Shown in pieces: positions 9,300-17,885 of a DNA stretch of 64,000 nt. This DNA comes from Exiguobacterium flavidum (GTDB lineage: Bacteria > Bacillota > Bacilli > Exiguobacteriales > Exiguobacteriaceae), in the NCBI RefSeq assembly GCF_003344535.1, contig NZ_QPKS01000012.1, positions 27,146-91,145 on the forward strand, written 5' to 3'. The translations under genes were made by a program, and so were the position numbers. Positions within the stretch are counted from its first letter, which is position 1; each line of letters begins with the position of its first letter. The notes below the pieces were generated by a model. It was not told the DNA's origin. It ran no database searches and saw only the letters and a program-made list of their open reading frames with translations.

Positions 9300-9334
9300 A
9301 AGGCTCTGCAATAGTCGAATTGCAGAGCCTTTAT
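9300..9334. terminator. Rho-independent terminator of rlmH
   Basis: Perfect 10-bp stem AGGCTCTGCA (9301-9310) with its complement (9321-9330) and a short TTTATT tail. Confidence 0.85.
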
Positions 9335-9465
9335 TGATGAGTCTTAAAGGAGAAAAGTCTACTTTCATTGCAAGCAAAAAAACAGGCTCAATAGTAACAC
9401 GAATAAGTTTAGCTCGGTTTATACTACGCTTAACTCATCCTGAATAGAAAGGTTGGAAAACAAAC

Positions 9466-10401
9466 ATGAATAAACGTAAACTCGGAAATACAGGCATCGA
9501 AGTGTCAGAGATCGGTTTTGGAGCGTGGCAGTTAGGTAATGAAAAAGACTGGGGCAAGATGACAGGTACAGAAGCGATCCATCTAATTAAACAAGCAATG
9601 GATGAGGATTGCACGTTTTTTGATACGGCACCAAACTATGGAGCTGGTAAAAGTGAAGAGCTCATCGGGAAAGCCATTAGAGGAAAACGGGATCAAGTTA
9701 TCGTCAGCAGCAAAGGTGGACATCATTCAAATGGAGAACTGAACTTTGACCCGAAACAATTACGGCTATCTGTCGAAAGTAGTTTAGGCAGATTACAGAC
9801 CGATTATTTAGACTGCCTCTTATTACATAATCCTCCTTTCTCGACGCTAACTAATGAATCCCCGCAGTTTGAGTTACTCGAACAGCTAAAAGCTGAAGGG
9901 AAAATTAGAGCCTACGGGGCTTCGGTTGATACGGGGAAAGAAGTGATTGAATTAATCAACCATACCGACAGTCAGGTGATCGAGGTCATGTTTAACCTGT
10001 TTCATCAAGAACCAGGCGAGTCGATCAAGCTAGCTCATCAACAGGGAGTCGGCATCATCGGCAAAATTCCACTCGATTCAGGTTGGTTGACAGGAAAGTA
10101 TGATCGTCATAGTACATTTAGCGGGATTCGGGACAGATGGAGTGAAGAAGAAATTCAGAGAAGAGCCCAATTAGTAGAGAAAGTTCGTCTCATTCTTGGA
10201 GAAGAAGTTTCGATGGTACAATCGGCTCTCCAGTATATTCTTTCCTTCAAAGAAGTGTCTACCACCATTCCTGGAGCCAGAAATCTTACGCAGCTACGAC
10301 ATAATCTGTCCGCATCAGAAGGCGAGCTATCGATTAGAGTGTTACATAAGCTCCATAAACTATGGGAAGAAGAAATAAGTGATTCGAAGCTACCGTGGTA
10401 A
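9466..10401 (+). CDS. Aldo/keto reductase family oxidoreductase
   Basis: NAD(P)H-dependent reductase with a TIM-barrel AKR fold, 311 aa. Catalytic tetrad candidates are Asp and Tyr in FDTAPNYG (about residues 52-59), Lys in SSKGG (about 84) and His in LLLHNPP. Also visible are the N-terminal LGNTGIEVSEIGFGAWQLG block and the cofactor-binding C-terminal STTIPGARNLTQL. The substrate cannot be told. Codon use is AT-richer than rlmH. It sits alone between the rlmH terminator and the rlmH-end remnant, so it is the entire cargo of that interval. RBS GAAAGG about 9 bases before ATG. Confidence 0.92.
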   Translation: MNKRKLGNTGIEVSEIGFGAWQLGNEKDWGKMTGTEAIHLIKQAMDEDCTFFDTAPNYGAGKSEELIGKAIRGKRDQVIVSSKGGHHSNGELNFDPKQLRLSVESSLGRLQTDYLDCLLLHNPPFSTLTNESPQFELLEQLKAEGKIRAYGASVDTGKEVIELINHTDSQVIEVMFNLFHQEPGESIKLAHQQGVGIIGKIPLDSGWLTGKYDRHSTFSGIRDRWSEEEIQRRAQLVEKVRLILGEEVSMVQSALQYILSFKEVSTTIPGARNLTQLRHNLSASEGELSIRVLHKLHKLWEEEISDSKLPW

Positions 10402-10418
10402 TTGAAGAAACTCGGCAG

Positions 10419-10466
10419 GTGTATCGGTCATATCCAATCAATCGAAGTGGAACGCATCATAAGTAA
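10419..10466 (+). pseudogene. Degenerate duplicate of the rlmH 3' end (att-like)
   Basis: Read in frame it gives VYRSYPINRSGTHHK-stop beside [19 protein letters not shown] of intact rlmH: 34 of 48 bases and 8 of 15 residues identical, ending in the same AAGTAA. The preceding bases 10400-10418 also resemble rlmH codons upstream of this point after a deletion of about ten bases. It is therefore the scar of a second rlmH end, consistent with the distal boundary of an element integrated at rlmH or with a decayed duplicated rlmH. Confidence 0.65.
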
Positions 10467-10498
10467 GTGCGGTTTTCCCGCTAAAAGAAAAAAACGCG

Positions 10499-10547
10499 AT
10501 TGTCCCTAAAGGATTTCATTGATCTCCTTCAGGGACAATTTTGCTTT
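10499..10547. terminator. Bidirectional terminator between AKR and sigma-factor genes
   Basis: ATTGTCCCT (10499-10507) pairs with AGGGACAAT (10531-10539), followed by TTTGCTTTT on the plus strand and preceded by an A-rich run (T-rich on the minus strand). It suits the convergent genes at 9466 and 10625. Confidence 0.7.
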
Positions 10548-10624
10548 TAATGAATCGATTTGTGTTTCTGACACTGATAGCTCTTAACTTGGAATCCTAT
10601 CAAAAACTCCTGTCTCTATCGCTT

Positions 10625-11488
10625 TCAATGAACAGGTAATTTATCCGGATTCATGATGATATACATTTCGACTATTTTTTCATCACGAATGTAAAAGCTG
10701 AGAACACTTTGAATCTTCCCATTCATGTAGATCACGACTGCCGGTTGAAGATTGACGTTCTTGATTTCAAAGAAGAAGTCTTCCGGGGCCTTCTTCATCA
10801 CCCCGTACAGCAAGGCGAGGACGCTCGAGACGGATACGATCGGACGCACCGCAGCTGTGACTTTTCCACCGCCGTCAGAGAACAGGGTCACGTTTTCTGA
10901 TACCAGGTCTAACAGGACATCCATGTCTTGCATGTTAAACGCTTCTACGAATCGCTCGATCAGGGACGCGTTTTTTTCAAAGTCCAAGCTTTCACCTTCT
11001 ACATCGGAGATTTTTTGCTTGGCCCGGCTGAAGATTTTTCGGCAATTGTCTTCTTTCTTTCTGATCAGGTCCGCGATTTCTGCGTAAGAGAAGTCGAACA
11101 CCTCCTTAAGCAGGAGGATGGCTCGTTCGTCTGGTGTCAAATGCTCCATCATGCGCAAATAGGCGATGCTTAATCCTTCTTTCTGCATCAGCATTTCAGA
11201 GGGATCGAACGCCTGAACCTTCTCGAGCAATAACGGTTCCGGATTCCACGGACCTATATATTGTTCCCTTTTGTGACGTGCAGACTTTAATACATCGAGA
11301 CAGCGGTTCGTCATCATTTTACAGAGATATGCCTTCTTGAACTCCACGTTGCTCTTGCTCAATTGGTACGCTTTCAGGAAGGTCTCTTGGACGAGATCTT
11401 CTGTTTCGACGACTGAACCTAACATTCGATACCCGATCGAAAACAGCAACGGCCTAAATTGCTGATACTCTTGCTCCGTGATCTGCAC
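10625..11488 (-). CDS. ECF41-group (SigJ-like) sigma factor with fused SnoaL-like domain
   Basis: Extracytoplasmic-function sigma factor, 287 aa. Sigma2 is at about residues 8-75 (LVQETFLKAY), sigma4 at about 110-160 (ERAILLLKEVFDFSYAEIADLI) and a C-terminal SnoaL-like domain at about 175-287. Three hallmarks of ECF41 are visible: a PWNPEP version of the WLPEP linker motif, DGGGK in the SnoaL part, and NPDKL at the C-terminus. This group has no anti-sigma factor; the fused domain does that job. The ATG at 11488 overlaps the end of the upstream oxidoreductase gene by 35 bases, so they form one operon. The ECF41-type promoter ahead of the operon suggests autoregulation. The activating signal is unknown. 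Confidence 0.93.
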   Translation of the reverse strand: MQITEQEYQQFRPLLFSIGYRMLGSVVETEDLVQETFLKAYQLSKSNVEFKKAYLCKMMTNRCLDVLKSARHKREQYIGPWNPEPLLLEKVQAFDPSEMLMQKEGLSIAYLRMMEHLTPDERAILLLKEVFDFSYAEIADLIRKKEDNCRKIFSRAKQKISDVEGESLDFEKNASLIERFVEAFNMQDMDVLLDLVSENVTLFSDGGGKVTAAVRPIVSVSSVLALLYGVMKKAPEDFFFEIKNVNLQPAVVIYMNGKIQSVLSFYIRDEKIVEMYIIMNPDKLPVH

Positions 11489-12773
11489 GATTTCTCCTCT
11501 TCTCCTCTAAAATGACTTCTTCCGCTGCCTGTTTTCCGCTGCTGACGGCTGCATCTGACAAAATCGAGTGCGGGGAGGCCCAGTCTCCTGCGATATAGAC
11601 CCCCGGGATTCCTGTTTTGAAACGCTGCAGTTTTTGTTCATCTCCGACTTGGGGCAAGCGTTGGTTCACCGTGATGTCAGGGATGAAACGTTTTGTGATC
11701 ATATATTGCTGCCATCCTGGCTGCAGCTGATCTAAGAATCGTTTCAGCTCGTCTTTGATGCGTTTCTCGTCTACCTGGTCAGCTGGATGATGATATTTGA
11801 ATACATGGAGCACGACATTCTTCGGGTCGTCTGAAAGGCGGGCATAGGTCGAATGGACGGAATAGTAGAGGGGATCCGTGATACCCATGGCGAACAGATT
11901 GTTTGGGTTAGGAAGCTGCGTTAAAGCTAGATCGAGCGTTGCGCCTCTGACGGCGATTATCTCGCCAAGAAATCGTTTCTGATCAAGATGAACGTTGTCA
12001 TCCAACATCTTGGCGAGCTCCTGAGGACCGGTTGTACAGATTATATACTTCGTGTGAATGTCTTCGTCGTTAGCCAAGATCAATTTAAAATGATCCTGTT
12101 CAAGAGGAACGATCTGTTTGACGGGAGTGCGTGTTCGAACCTGGACGCCTGAGTTGACTGCCTTGCTGTGCAGTTGATCGATGATCGTCTGCCAGCCTCC
12201 GTCTAGATAGAGTACCCCTTTCATCGCCTGTTTCATGCTCGATAACATGACTTTCGCGCTTGCCGTTTCAGGGGCATTGCAATACGTGGAAAGCCTGCCA
12301 AGCACGTGCAGCAACTGCTTGCATCTTTCAGAGTAGGCTACTTGCGTGACCCATTGCTGAAAGGTTTGCTCTGCTAAATTGTCAGGATTTGTATTCATTA
12401 CCTTCCATAACACCGCTATCCATTCCATACGTTCTCTAGGGTTCAAGAGACGTGTCGTAAAAAGTTCCAAAGGCGAAAACGGAGCGGCATATTCGAGGTC
12501 GTTTTCAACCAATATTCCGCCGACTTTAGGGGATTTTCCGCTAAGACGAATACCTAATTCTTCGAGGACGGACTTGGCGATTCCTTTTTTCGCAAGGGCG
12601 TGCGGACCTACGTTCAAATACTGCTGCTTGATCTTATTCGTACCCGCCCGTCCTCCAAGGCGTCCTCCTTTTTCGAGCACCAATATGGATAAATCCGTGC
12701 GGGCCAAATAAGTGGCAGCCACATATCCGGCTAGTCCACCACCAACAATGACGATGTCCCATTTCTCAGTCAT
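11454..12773 (-). CDS. FAD-dependent amine-oxidase-like / phytoene-desaturase-like oxidoreductase
   Basis: 439 aa with an N-terminal dinucleotide-binding motif VVGGGLAGYVAA (about residues 10-21), followed by GGRLGGRAG and a C-terminal FAD motif GIPGVYIAGDWAS with SSGKQAAEE, as in flavin-containing amine oxidases and carotenoid desaturase relatives. The substrate is unknown. The ATG at 12773 has a strong TAAGGAGG 7 bases upstream. First gene of a two-gene operon with the ECF41 sigma factor. ECF41 sigma factors commonly sit next to an oxidoreductase, a carboxymuconolactone decarboxylase or an epimerase, and their single known target is that partner. Confidence 0.88.
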   Translation of the reverse strand: MTEKWDIVIVGGGLAGYVAATYLARTDLSILVLEKGGRLGGRAGTNKIKQQYLNVGPHALAKKGIAKSVLEELGIRLSGKSPKVGGILVENDLEYAAPFSPLELFTTRLLNPRERMEWIAVLWKVMNTNPDNLAEQTFQQWVTQVAYSERCKQLLHVLGRLSTYCNAPETASAKVMLSSMKQAMKGVLYLDGGWQTIIDQLHSKAVNSGVQVRTRTPVKQIVPLEQDHFKLILANDEDIHTKYIICTTGPQELAKMLDDNVHLDQKRFLGEIIAVRGATLDLALTQLPNPNNLFAMGITDPLYYSVHSTYARLSDDPKNVVLHVFKYHHPADQVDEKRIKDELKRFLDQLQPGWQQYMITKRFIPDITVNQRLPQVGDEQKLQRFKTGIPGVYIAGDWASPHSILSDAAVSSGKQAAEEVILEEKRRNRADHGARVSAI

Positions 12774-12784
12774 ATGATGACCTC

Positions 12785-12807
12785 CTTAAGTTCTTTTACA
12801 ACTTAAG
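12785..12807 (-). repeat. Inverted repeat in the leader of the oxidoreductase-sigma operon
   Basis: CTTAAGTT (12785-12792) and AACTTAAG (12800-12807) flank 7 bases and abut the -10 element of the ECF41 promoter, overlapping the RBS region. The hairpin could influence translation of the first gene. Function not known. Confidence 0.4.
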
Positions 12808-12833
12808 ACGACAGAGGATCGATGGATGTGACA
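12807..12833 (-). promoter_or_regulatory. ECF41-type promoter
   Basis: On the minus strand the sequence reads TGTCACA (complement of 12827-12833), exactly 16 bases, then CGTC (complement of 12807-12810). This is identical to the published ECF41 promoter consensus TGTCACA-N16-CGTC. It drives the oxidoreductase-sigma operon, 34 bases before its ATG, so the sigma factor probably controls itself and its partner. Confidence 0.88.
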
Positions 12834-12996
12834 TGGTTTTGATTGCTTGCGAGAAAATATATAAACATTTATAGAGAATGAGGATGCTTTCCGAAAAATC
12901 TATCTCGTTAAATCGAAATTCATATAATACTACAAAGGATAAAAATGTATAATAGGTAAAGGATAAAAATTACATATTTCGTGAGGAGATACGAAT

Positions 12997-13590
12997 TTGA
13001 AAAAACTGATGGCAACGATTGTAGTTGTGGTATTGACGGTCGTGATAGCGGGTGCAGTCATTTGGTCTCAAATGAAGCCGCTTGGAGTCACCACAAGTAA
13101 GAGCTCCAGTACCTCTTTAGTGCAGGATAGAATATTGGAACTGTCAGAGCTCGCAACGCTGAAGTACGAGTACAGCGAAGTCATCGTAAGTCGCACTGAT
13201 AGGAAGGTCCCTATGACAGATATTAAGTTTGCTGAAGCGATCAAGCTCATTAGGTATTCCGGTTATCTGAAGGCAGGGACTGACCTTTCGAAAATTAAGT
13301 TATCGTATGATGAGACGGATGACCGTATGTCAGTTCGAGTTCCGAAATCCGAAATACTGGATAATGTGGCTGAGACCGAAAAGGCGAAAGTGGAGGACGT
13401 TAAAGGTAGTATTTTGTCTGACTATCCCTCTCAGACGATTTTCGATGAAATAAACACCAATAAAGAAAAGATGGAAAAGAAGAAAATCAGCCAAGGATTT
13501 TTAGACGAAGCGGATCAAGCGACAGAGAAATTATTGACTTCTTTCTTGAACTCAAATGGATATAAAGACGTTGTGATCGAGTTTTATTAA
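12997..13590 (+). CDS. DUF4230-like membrane-anchored protein
   Basis: 197 aa with one N-terminal membrane helix or uncleaved signal (about residues 5-24) and an extracytoplasmic domain. The ELATLKYEYSEVIV segment, followed by YSGYLKAGTDLSKIKL, resembles the DUF4230 family, whose biochemical role is unknown. ATG with GAGGAG about 9 bases upstream; TATAAT-like -10 candidates occur at 12923 and 12948. It precedes the multi-AAA gene in the same orientation but ends in its own terminator at 13736, so it may be a separate transcript of the same module. Confidence 0.7.
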   Translation: MKKLMATIVVVVLTVVIAGAVIWSQMKPLGVTTSKSSSTSLVQDRILELSELATLKYEYSEVIVSRTDRKVPMTDIKFAEAIKLIRYSGYLKAGTDLSKIKLSYDETDDRMSVRVPKSEILDNVAETEKAKVEDVKGSILSDYPSQTIFDEINTNKEKMEKKKISQGFLDEADQATEKLLTSFLNSNGYKDVVIEFY

Positions 13591-13735
13591 TGTGACCTGA
13601 TTTCCTTGAACAGTTCCATAGGTTCATTGAATCTCATGCCAAAGGGGAAATATGCATTGAGGATGTAGATTTTCTATTCTGTTTCCTGCCGCATTAAGAC
13701 ATTCTAAGCTTTAACGATGATTTATTTTGTTTTTA

Positions 13736-13771
13736 TAAGACAGCCGTTCAATCGTGCTGTCTTTTGTTTTG
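13736..13771 (+). terminator. Rho-independent terminator after the DUF4230-like gene
   Basis: AAGACAGC (13737-13744) pairs with GCTGTCTT (13756-13763), followed by TTTGTTTT. The 13591-13735 stretch before it shows no gene. Confidence 0.85.
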
Positions 13772-13842
13772 TCTAATTTAGTTGTAATTGCTATATATTG
13801 GTTTAAAATTGAAGATAAAATACATGTTAGGTGGGGTGTGTA

Positions 13843-16800
13843 ATGGGCTTCCAAAAGTGGATTCGAATTTTGATACCTGAGCTGCAACTGATTGATTTCG
13901 TAAAAGAAAAAGGATTCGCGAGCAAGAAACAGCGAATCGGCAAACAGGCTCAAACGATGGTGAGTGCTGGGGCATTGAGAACTGACTCGATTAGTGGAGG
14001 CCCACAACATGTCCCCCATTCTGTAGGAGCGGTTGGGGAAGTAGTCAAAGATGCGAAGTACGGTATAAAGCAGATGGGATTGAATCGATCGAACGAGGAA
14101 CTGGATGTTATTTTTCAGGAGATCAAGCAGGAGCTGAATGCCCGGATTTTGAGACAAGGCTCTTTCATTGATGAGCTATCAGTTGCATATAAGAGCGCAT
14201 TTTTCAAGAGAGAGAAAAACAAAATCCAAAACACCATCCTTCTTGCGGGACCAGCAGGAACTGGGAAGTTTACGACAGTCGAGCTACTGGTCGACCAGCT
14301 CTATAAAAAGAAACTCGTTCCTTACAGACGGGTAACTACAATCGATTTGAAGAATTACGCGAAAGAAGACGTTCACAGTAATTTTGTATTGGATTGTTTT
14401 GCGGCTTTTGAGTATGGGATTGGCACCGTCTGCTTTACAGGTTGGGAGAACGCTGATGATGAGGTGTTGAAGTATATTTCTCGTCTCGTCCAGCAAGGGT
14501 TTTTCAGGACTTCAAACAGTCAAATGATCGAGGCCGCCAACTATTTTCTCATTTTTTATTGCGATGTCGATCTAAAAGAAGAGGTGCATGGGAAACTGCC
14601 TGCTGAAATAGCGAATAAAATTCCTGTTCCTATCCTGAAGGAAATACAATCTTACGCTATTTCAGCACCACTGATGCCGAGCGATGTCGAAGCTATTTTA
14701 AAAGCGAAGCTCGAGATTGCTTCCCGTAAGCTTGAAGTTCAGACGCAGTTGAATGTCTTGATTGAACGAGAGGTGTTTGCCGGACTGGTCGAACGAATCA
14801 TGATTACGAAAAAATATGGTGAAGCTATCGAGCAGCTAGTGGAGAAGGATTTTTATAAGGGGCTTGTAGATTTAAGATCAAGAGGCCATTTACTGGTGGG
14901 GGACTTTATTCAGATTCAGTTGCAAGGGGATGATCTATCGGCAGTGAAAGGGCAAAAGACTTTCCTGTTGAAGACGATTCCATTCGTAGAAGAAGAGAAG
15001 ATAGAAGACTTACTTGATGAGCTCAATCGTCTGACTGGTTTGGACGCAGTGAAAAGAGCGGTACACGAGCTGTTGGAAACGGTGAAGGCAGAGAAGATGA
15101 GGGAGGAAGCTGGACGCAGACAGTCCGGAAAAATGACGATCCACATGGTGTTCACCGGAAATCCGGGAACTGGTAAAACAACCGTCGCAAGGCTGGTGTC
15201 GCGGATATTGAAGGCGATGGGGCTGCTTTCGCAAGGACAGCTCGTAGAAGCATCAAGGCAAGACCTGGTTGGAGAATACGTTGGATCTACTGCCCCTAAG
15301 ACCAATGCACTCATTGAACAGGCGCTTGGGGGTGTCCTCTTCATTGATGAGGCGTATTCCTTGTCACGGAATAAGCAGGATCCGTTTGGTCTGGAAGCCA
15401 TTGATACTATGGTCAAGGGAATGGAGGATCACCGTGACGATCTGGTCATCGTTCTTGCGGGTTACACGAAAGAGATGGAGGAATTCCTGAAAATGAATCC
15501 TGGTCTTCAATCAAGATTCCCTTATCTTATCGAGTTCCCGGACTATTCTTCCGAAGAGATGTTCGAGATTTTGGAAGGGATGGTGAAAGCAAAAGGCTTC
15601 AAGATTGAAACAGGTCTGGAAGAAGGTCTCCTCGAGTTGTTTGATTCAAAACAGATTTCGGGCCGTAATGATGCTGGAAACGGGCGTCTGGTCCGGAATA
15701 TGTTGGAGGATGCAATTCGGAAACAGGCGGTGCGCCTGAATCAAAAAACAGGCATACGGGACTACGAACTTTTAGCCGCTGCAGATTTCGGCATCGCTAA
15801 GCGTCCGAGTTTTGAGCTGGAGCCGGCATTTGAAAACATTATCGGTCTCGATACCGTAAAAGAATTCATCAGAAGCTTGGAAAAACAAATTCGCGCAAAT
15901 GACAAGAGGAAAAAGGCTGGGATCCGGACGGAACAAACTCAAACGCTGAATATCATCTTCTCAGGAAATCCGGGAACTGGAAAGACTACGGTTGCGCGAA
16001 TGCTCGCTGAAATGCTCAAGTCGCTGGGATTGCTGAAAAGAGGGCACTTGATTGAAGTGGACCGGAGTCAGCTCGTTGCCGAATACGTAGGACAAACAGC
16101 GGTCAAAACTACAGAAATCGTCCAATCTGCTTTAGGAGGAGTGCTATTCATCGACGAAGCATATAGTCTGGTCGAAGAAGGGGGGCAAGGCGGAGGTTTT
16201 GGGAAAGAGGCGATTGATACTCTCGTCAGACTGATCGAAAATCATCGGCAGGACCTGGTGGTGATTTTAGCCGGATACACCGATGAAATGGAGAAGTTTT
16301 TGCGGAGCAATCCAGGGCTCGGTTCCCGCTTCCCTATGAAAATCGAATTCCCTGACTACACAGCGGAACAACTTGTCGACATAACGAAAATCCAAGCGAA
16401 GGCAAAGGGGTTTGAGCTTGATTCGGACATGCTCGTGACATTAGCTCAATTTTATGAAAGAAAACAGATACCAGGTAAAAACGACAGTGGCAATGGGCGT
16501 CTCGTAAGAAATATGCTGGAATCTGCCATCAGGCATCAAGCAGTCAGAATAATGGAGGACGAAAACGTCGACCAGGAACAATTGAATCTACTGGGCATCG
16601 ATGATTTCGGTTTGATGAATGAACGACCGTCAGTCAATGCGCTAAAAGAACTCGATGCGGTTGTCGGGTTGGATGAAGTCAAGATGTTCGTCCGTTCGCT
16701 ATCGGCGCAGGTCGAAGTGGCGAAGAAAAGGAAAGCGATCGGTCTGCCGGACATGGGTGCTCAATCTTTGCACATGGTGTTCAAGGGAAACCCGGGGACC

Positions 16801-17442
16801 GGGAAAACTACGATTGCGCGAATCCTGGCTAAAAGGATGAAGGAGCTTGGCGTCATCAAGCTGGACCATATCGTGGAAACGGACCGCTCTGGACTTGTAG
16901 CGGGGTATGTTGGTCAAACAGCTCTTAAAACACGCGAAGTTCTCGAGAAGGCATTAGGTGGTGTTCTGTTCATTGATGAAGCTTACGCTCTGATTGGTGA
17001 GGGACAAGACTTCGGTCAGGAAGCAATCGATACGATCGTCAAATTCATGGATGACCATCGTGAAAATATGATTGTGATCTTGGCGGGCTATGAGGATGAC
17101 ATGGAAAACCTGCTAAATTCGAACGCCGGGCTACGCTCCAGATTCCCGAATGTGATCACCTTCCCTGATTATTCAGTTGACGAGCTTGTAGAAATCAGTG
17201 TTCTTCTCCTGAAACCAAAGGGGTATGAGTTGAGTGTTGGTGGAGAAAAGGCCATAAGAGGAGTGTTTGAAGACATGGCCGGAGAAGATTCTTCAGGAAA
17301 CGGACGTCTTGCGAGAAATATTTGTGAGGCCGCCATTCGACGACATGCGTTGAGATTAAGTGAGATGGAAGAGCCGTCTAGGGAGGATTTGACGTTGTTG
17401 ACGGTCGAGGACTTTGTACAAGCGGGAGGTGTTGAAAGGTGA
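13843..17442 (+). CDS. Giant multi-AAA+ ATPase with three CbbX/SpoVK-type domains
   Basis: 1199 aa. An N-terminal unique region (about 1-90) is followed by a degenerate ATPase domain (P-loop-like GPAGTGKFTT near 136-145; its expected acidic Walker B is replaced by VCFTGWENADD). Three near-identical AAA+ domains follow at roughly 270-residue spacing: P-loops GNPGTGKTT near 437, 706 and 981, and Walker B FIDEAY near 499, 769 and 1042, each with a C-terminal SGNGRLVRN or GNGRLARN helix block. The family (CbbX/CfqX, SpoVK, EccA) acts as hexameric remodelling chaperones, and a covalent three-domain chain is unusual. ATG 13843 with AGGTGG is preferred to the GTG at 13831. It overlaps the next gene by 4 bases. 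Role unknown. Confidence 0.9.
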   Translation: MGFQKWIRILIPELQLIDFVKEKGFASKKQRIGKQAQTMVSAGALRTDSISGGPQHVPHSVGAVGEVVKDAKYGIKQMGLNRSNEELDVIFQEIKQELNARILRQGSFIDELSVAYKSAFFKREKNKIQNTILLAGPAGTGKFTTVELLVDQLYKKKLVPYRRVTTIDLKNYAKEDVHSNFVLDCFAAFEYGIGTVCFTGWENADDEVLKYISRLVQQGFFRTSNSQMIEAANYFLIFYCDVDLKEEVHGKLPAEIANKIPVPILKEIQSYAISAPLMPSDVEAILKAKLEIASRKLEVQTQLNVLIEREVFAGLVERIMITKKYGEAIEQLVEKDFYKGLVDLRSRGHLLVGDFIQIQLQGDDLSAVKGQKTFLLKTIPFVEEEKIEDLLDELNRLTGLDAVKRAVHELLETVKAEKMREEAGRRQSGKMTIHMVFTGNPGTGKTTVARLVSRILKAMGLLSQGQLVEASRQDLVGEYVGSTAPKTNALIEQALGGVLFIDEAYSLSRNKQDPFGLEAIDTMVKGMEDHRDDLVIVLAGYTKEMEEFLKMNPGLQSRFPYLIEFPDYSSEEMFEILEGMVKAKGFKIETGLEEGLLELFDSKQISGRNDAGNGRLVRNMLEDAIRKQAVRLNQKTGIRDYELLAAADFGIAKRPSFELEPAFENIIGLDTVKEFIRSLEKQIRANDKRKKAGIRTEQTQTLNIIFSGNPGTGKTTVARMLAEMLKSLGLLKRGHLIEVDRSQLVAEYVGQTAVKTTEIVQSALGGVLFIDEAYSLVEEGGQGGGFGKEAIDTLVRLIENHRQDLVVILAGYTDEMEKFLRSNPGLGSRFPMKIEFPDYTAEQLVDITKIQAKAKGFELDSDMLVTLAQFYERKQIPGKNDSGNGRLVRNMLESAIRHQAVRIMEDENVDQEQLNLLGIDDFGLMNERPSVNALKELDAVVGLDEVKMFVRSLSAQVEVAKKRKAIGLPDMGAQSLHMVFKGNPGTGKTTIARILAKRMKELGVIKLDHIVETDRSGLVAGYVGQTALKTREVLEKALGGVLFIDEAYALIGEGQDFGQEAIDTIVKFMDDHRENMIVILAGYEDDMENLLNSNAGLRSRFPNVITFPDYSVDELVEISVLLLKPKGYELSVGGEKAIRGVFEDMAGEDSSGNGRLARNICEAAIRRHALRLSEMEEPSREDLTLLTVEDFVQAGGVER

Positions 17443-17876
17443 AAAAAATCATTCGAATATTGTGGGCGCTCTTCTTCTATGTCCTTCTTTTCCCTGTCTC
17501 GATTCTGATGATCGTAATCGGTCCTTTGATGTCATTCACAGATATGCTGGATGTCTATAAATTGGGGGCGCCAAGACTTGATCTTGGACTGAGCATTATT
17601 GCTATCGTTGGGTTCATTCTGTTTTTATCGATGAAGTATTCCTCTTTGAATTGGATCTATCGTAAGTTTCCGGTCCTCTTGCCGTTTTTTCAAATGTGTT
17701 TCCTCAGCTTCATCATCATGCAAATCAGCTTGATGTTTGCGAACCTGTGGGCGGATGACATGCTGATAGGGAAAACTGTCGCAATGGGATTGACAATCCT
17801 TACGATCGTAATCGGACGAGTCTTTTTATCCTATTGGTACTATAAGTATCCGATTAGCTATAAGATGATGCGCTAA
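17439..17876 (+). CDS. Small polytopic membrane protein of the AAA module
   Basis: 145 aa, unrecognised. Four predicted membrane helices (about residues 5-30, 45-65, 73-98 and 105-125), short loops and a basic C-terminus (YYKYPISYKMMR). The GTG start is overlapped by the stop codon of the multi-AAA gene (GTGA), so the two are translationally coupled. It may anchor the ATPase to the membrane; that is inference from coupling only. Confidence 0.75.
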   Translation: MKKIIRILWALFFYVLLFPVSILMIVIGPLMSFTDMLDVYKLGAPRLDLGLSIIAIVGFILFLSMKYSSLNWIYRKFPVLLPFFQMCFLSFIIMQISLMFANLWADDMLIGKTVAMGLTILTIVIGRVFLSYWYYKYPISYKMMR

Positions 17877-17885
17877 GGAGGAGCT

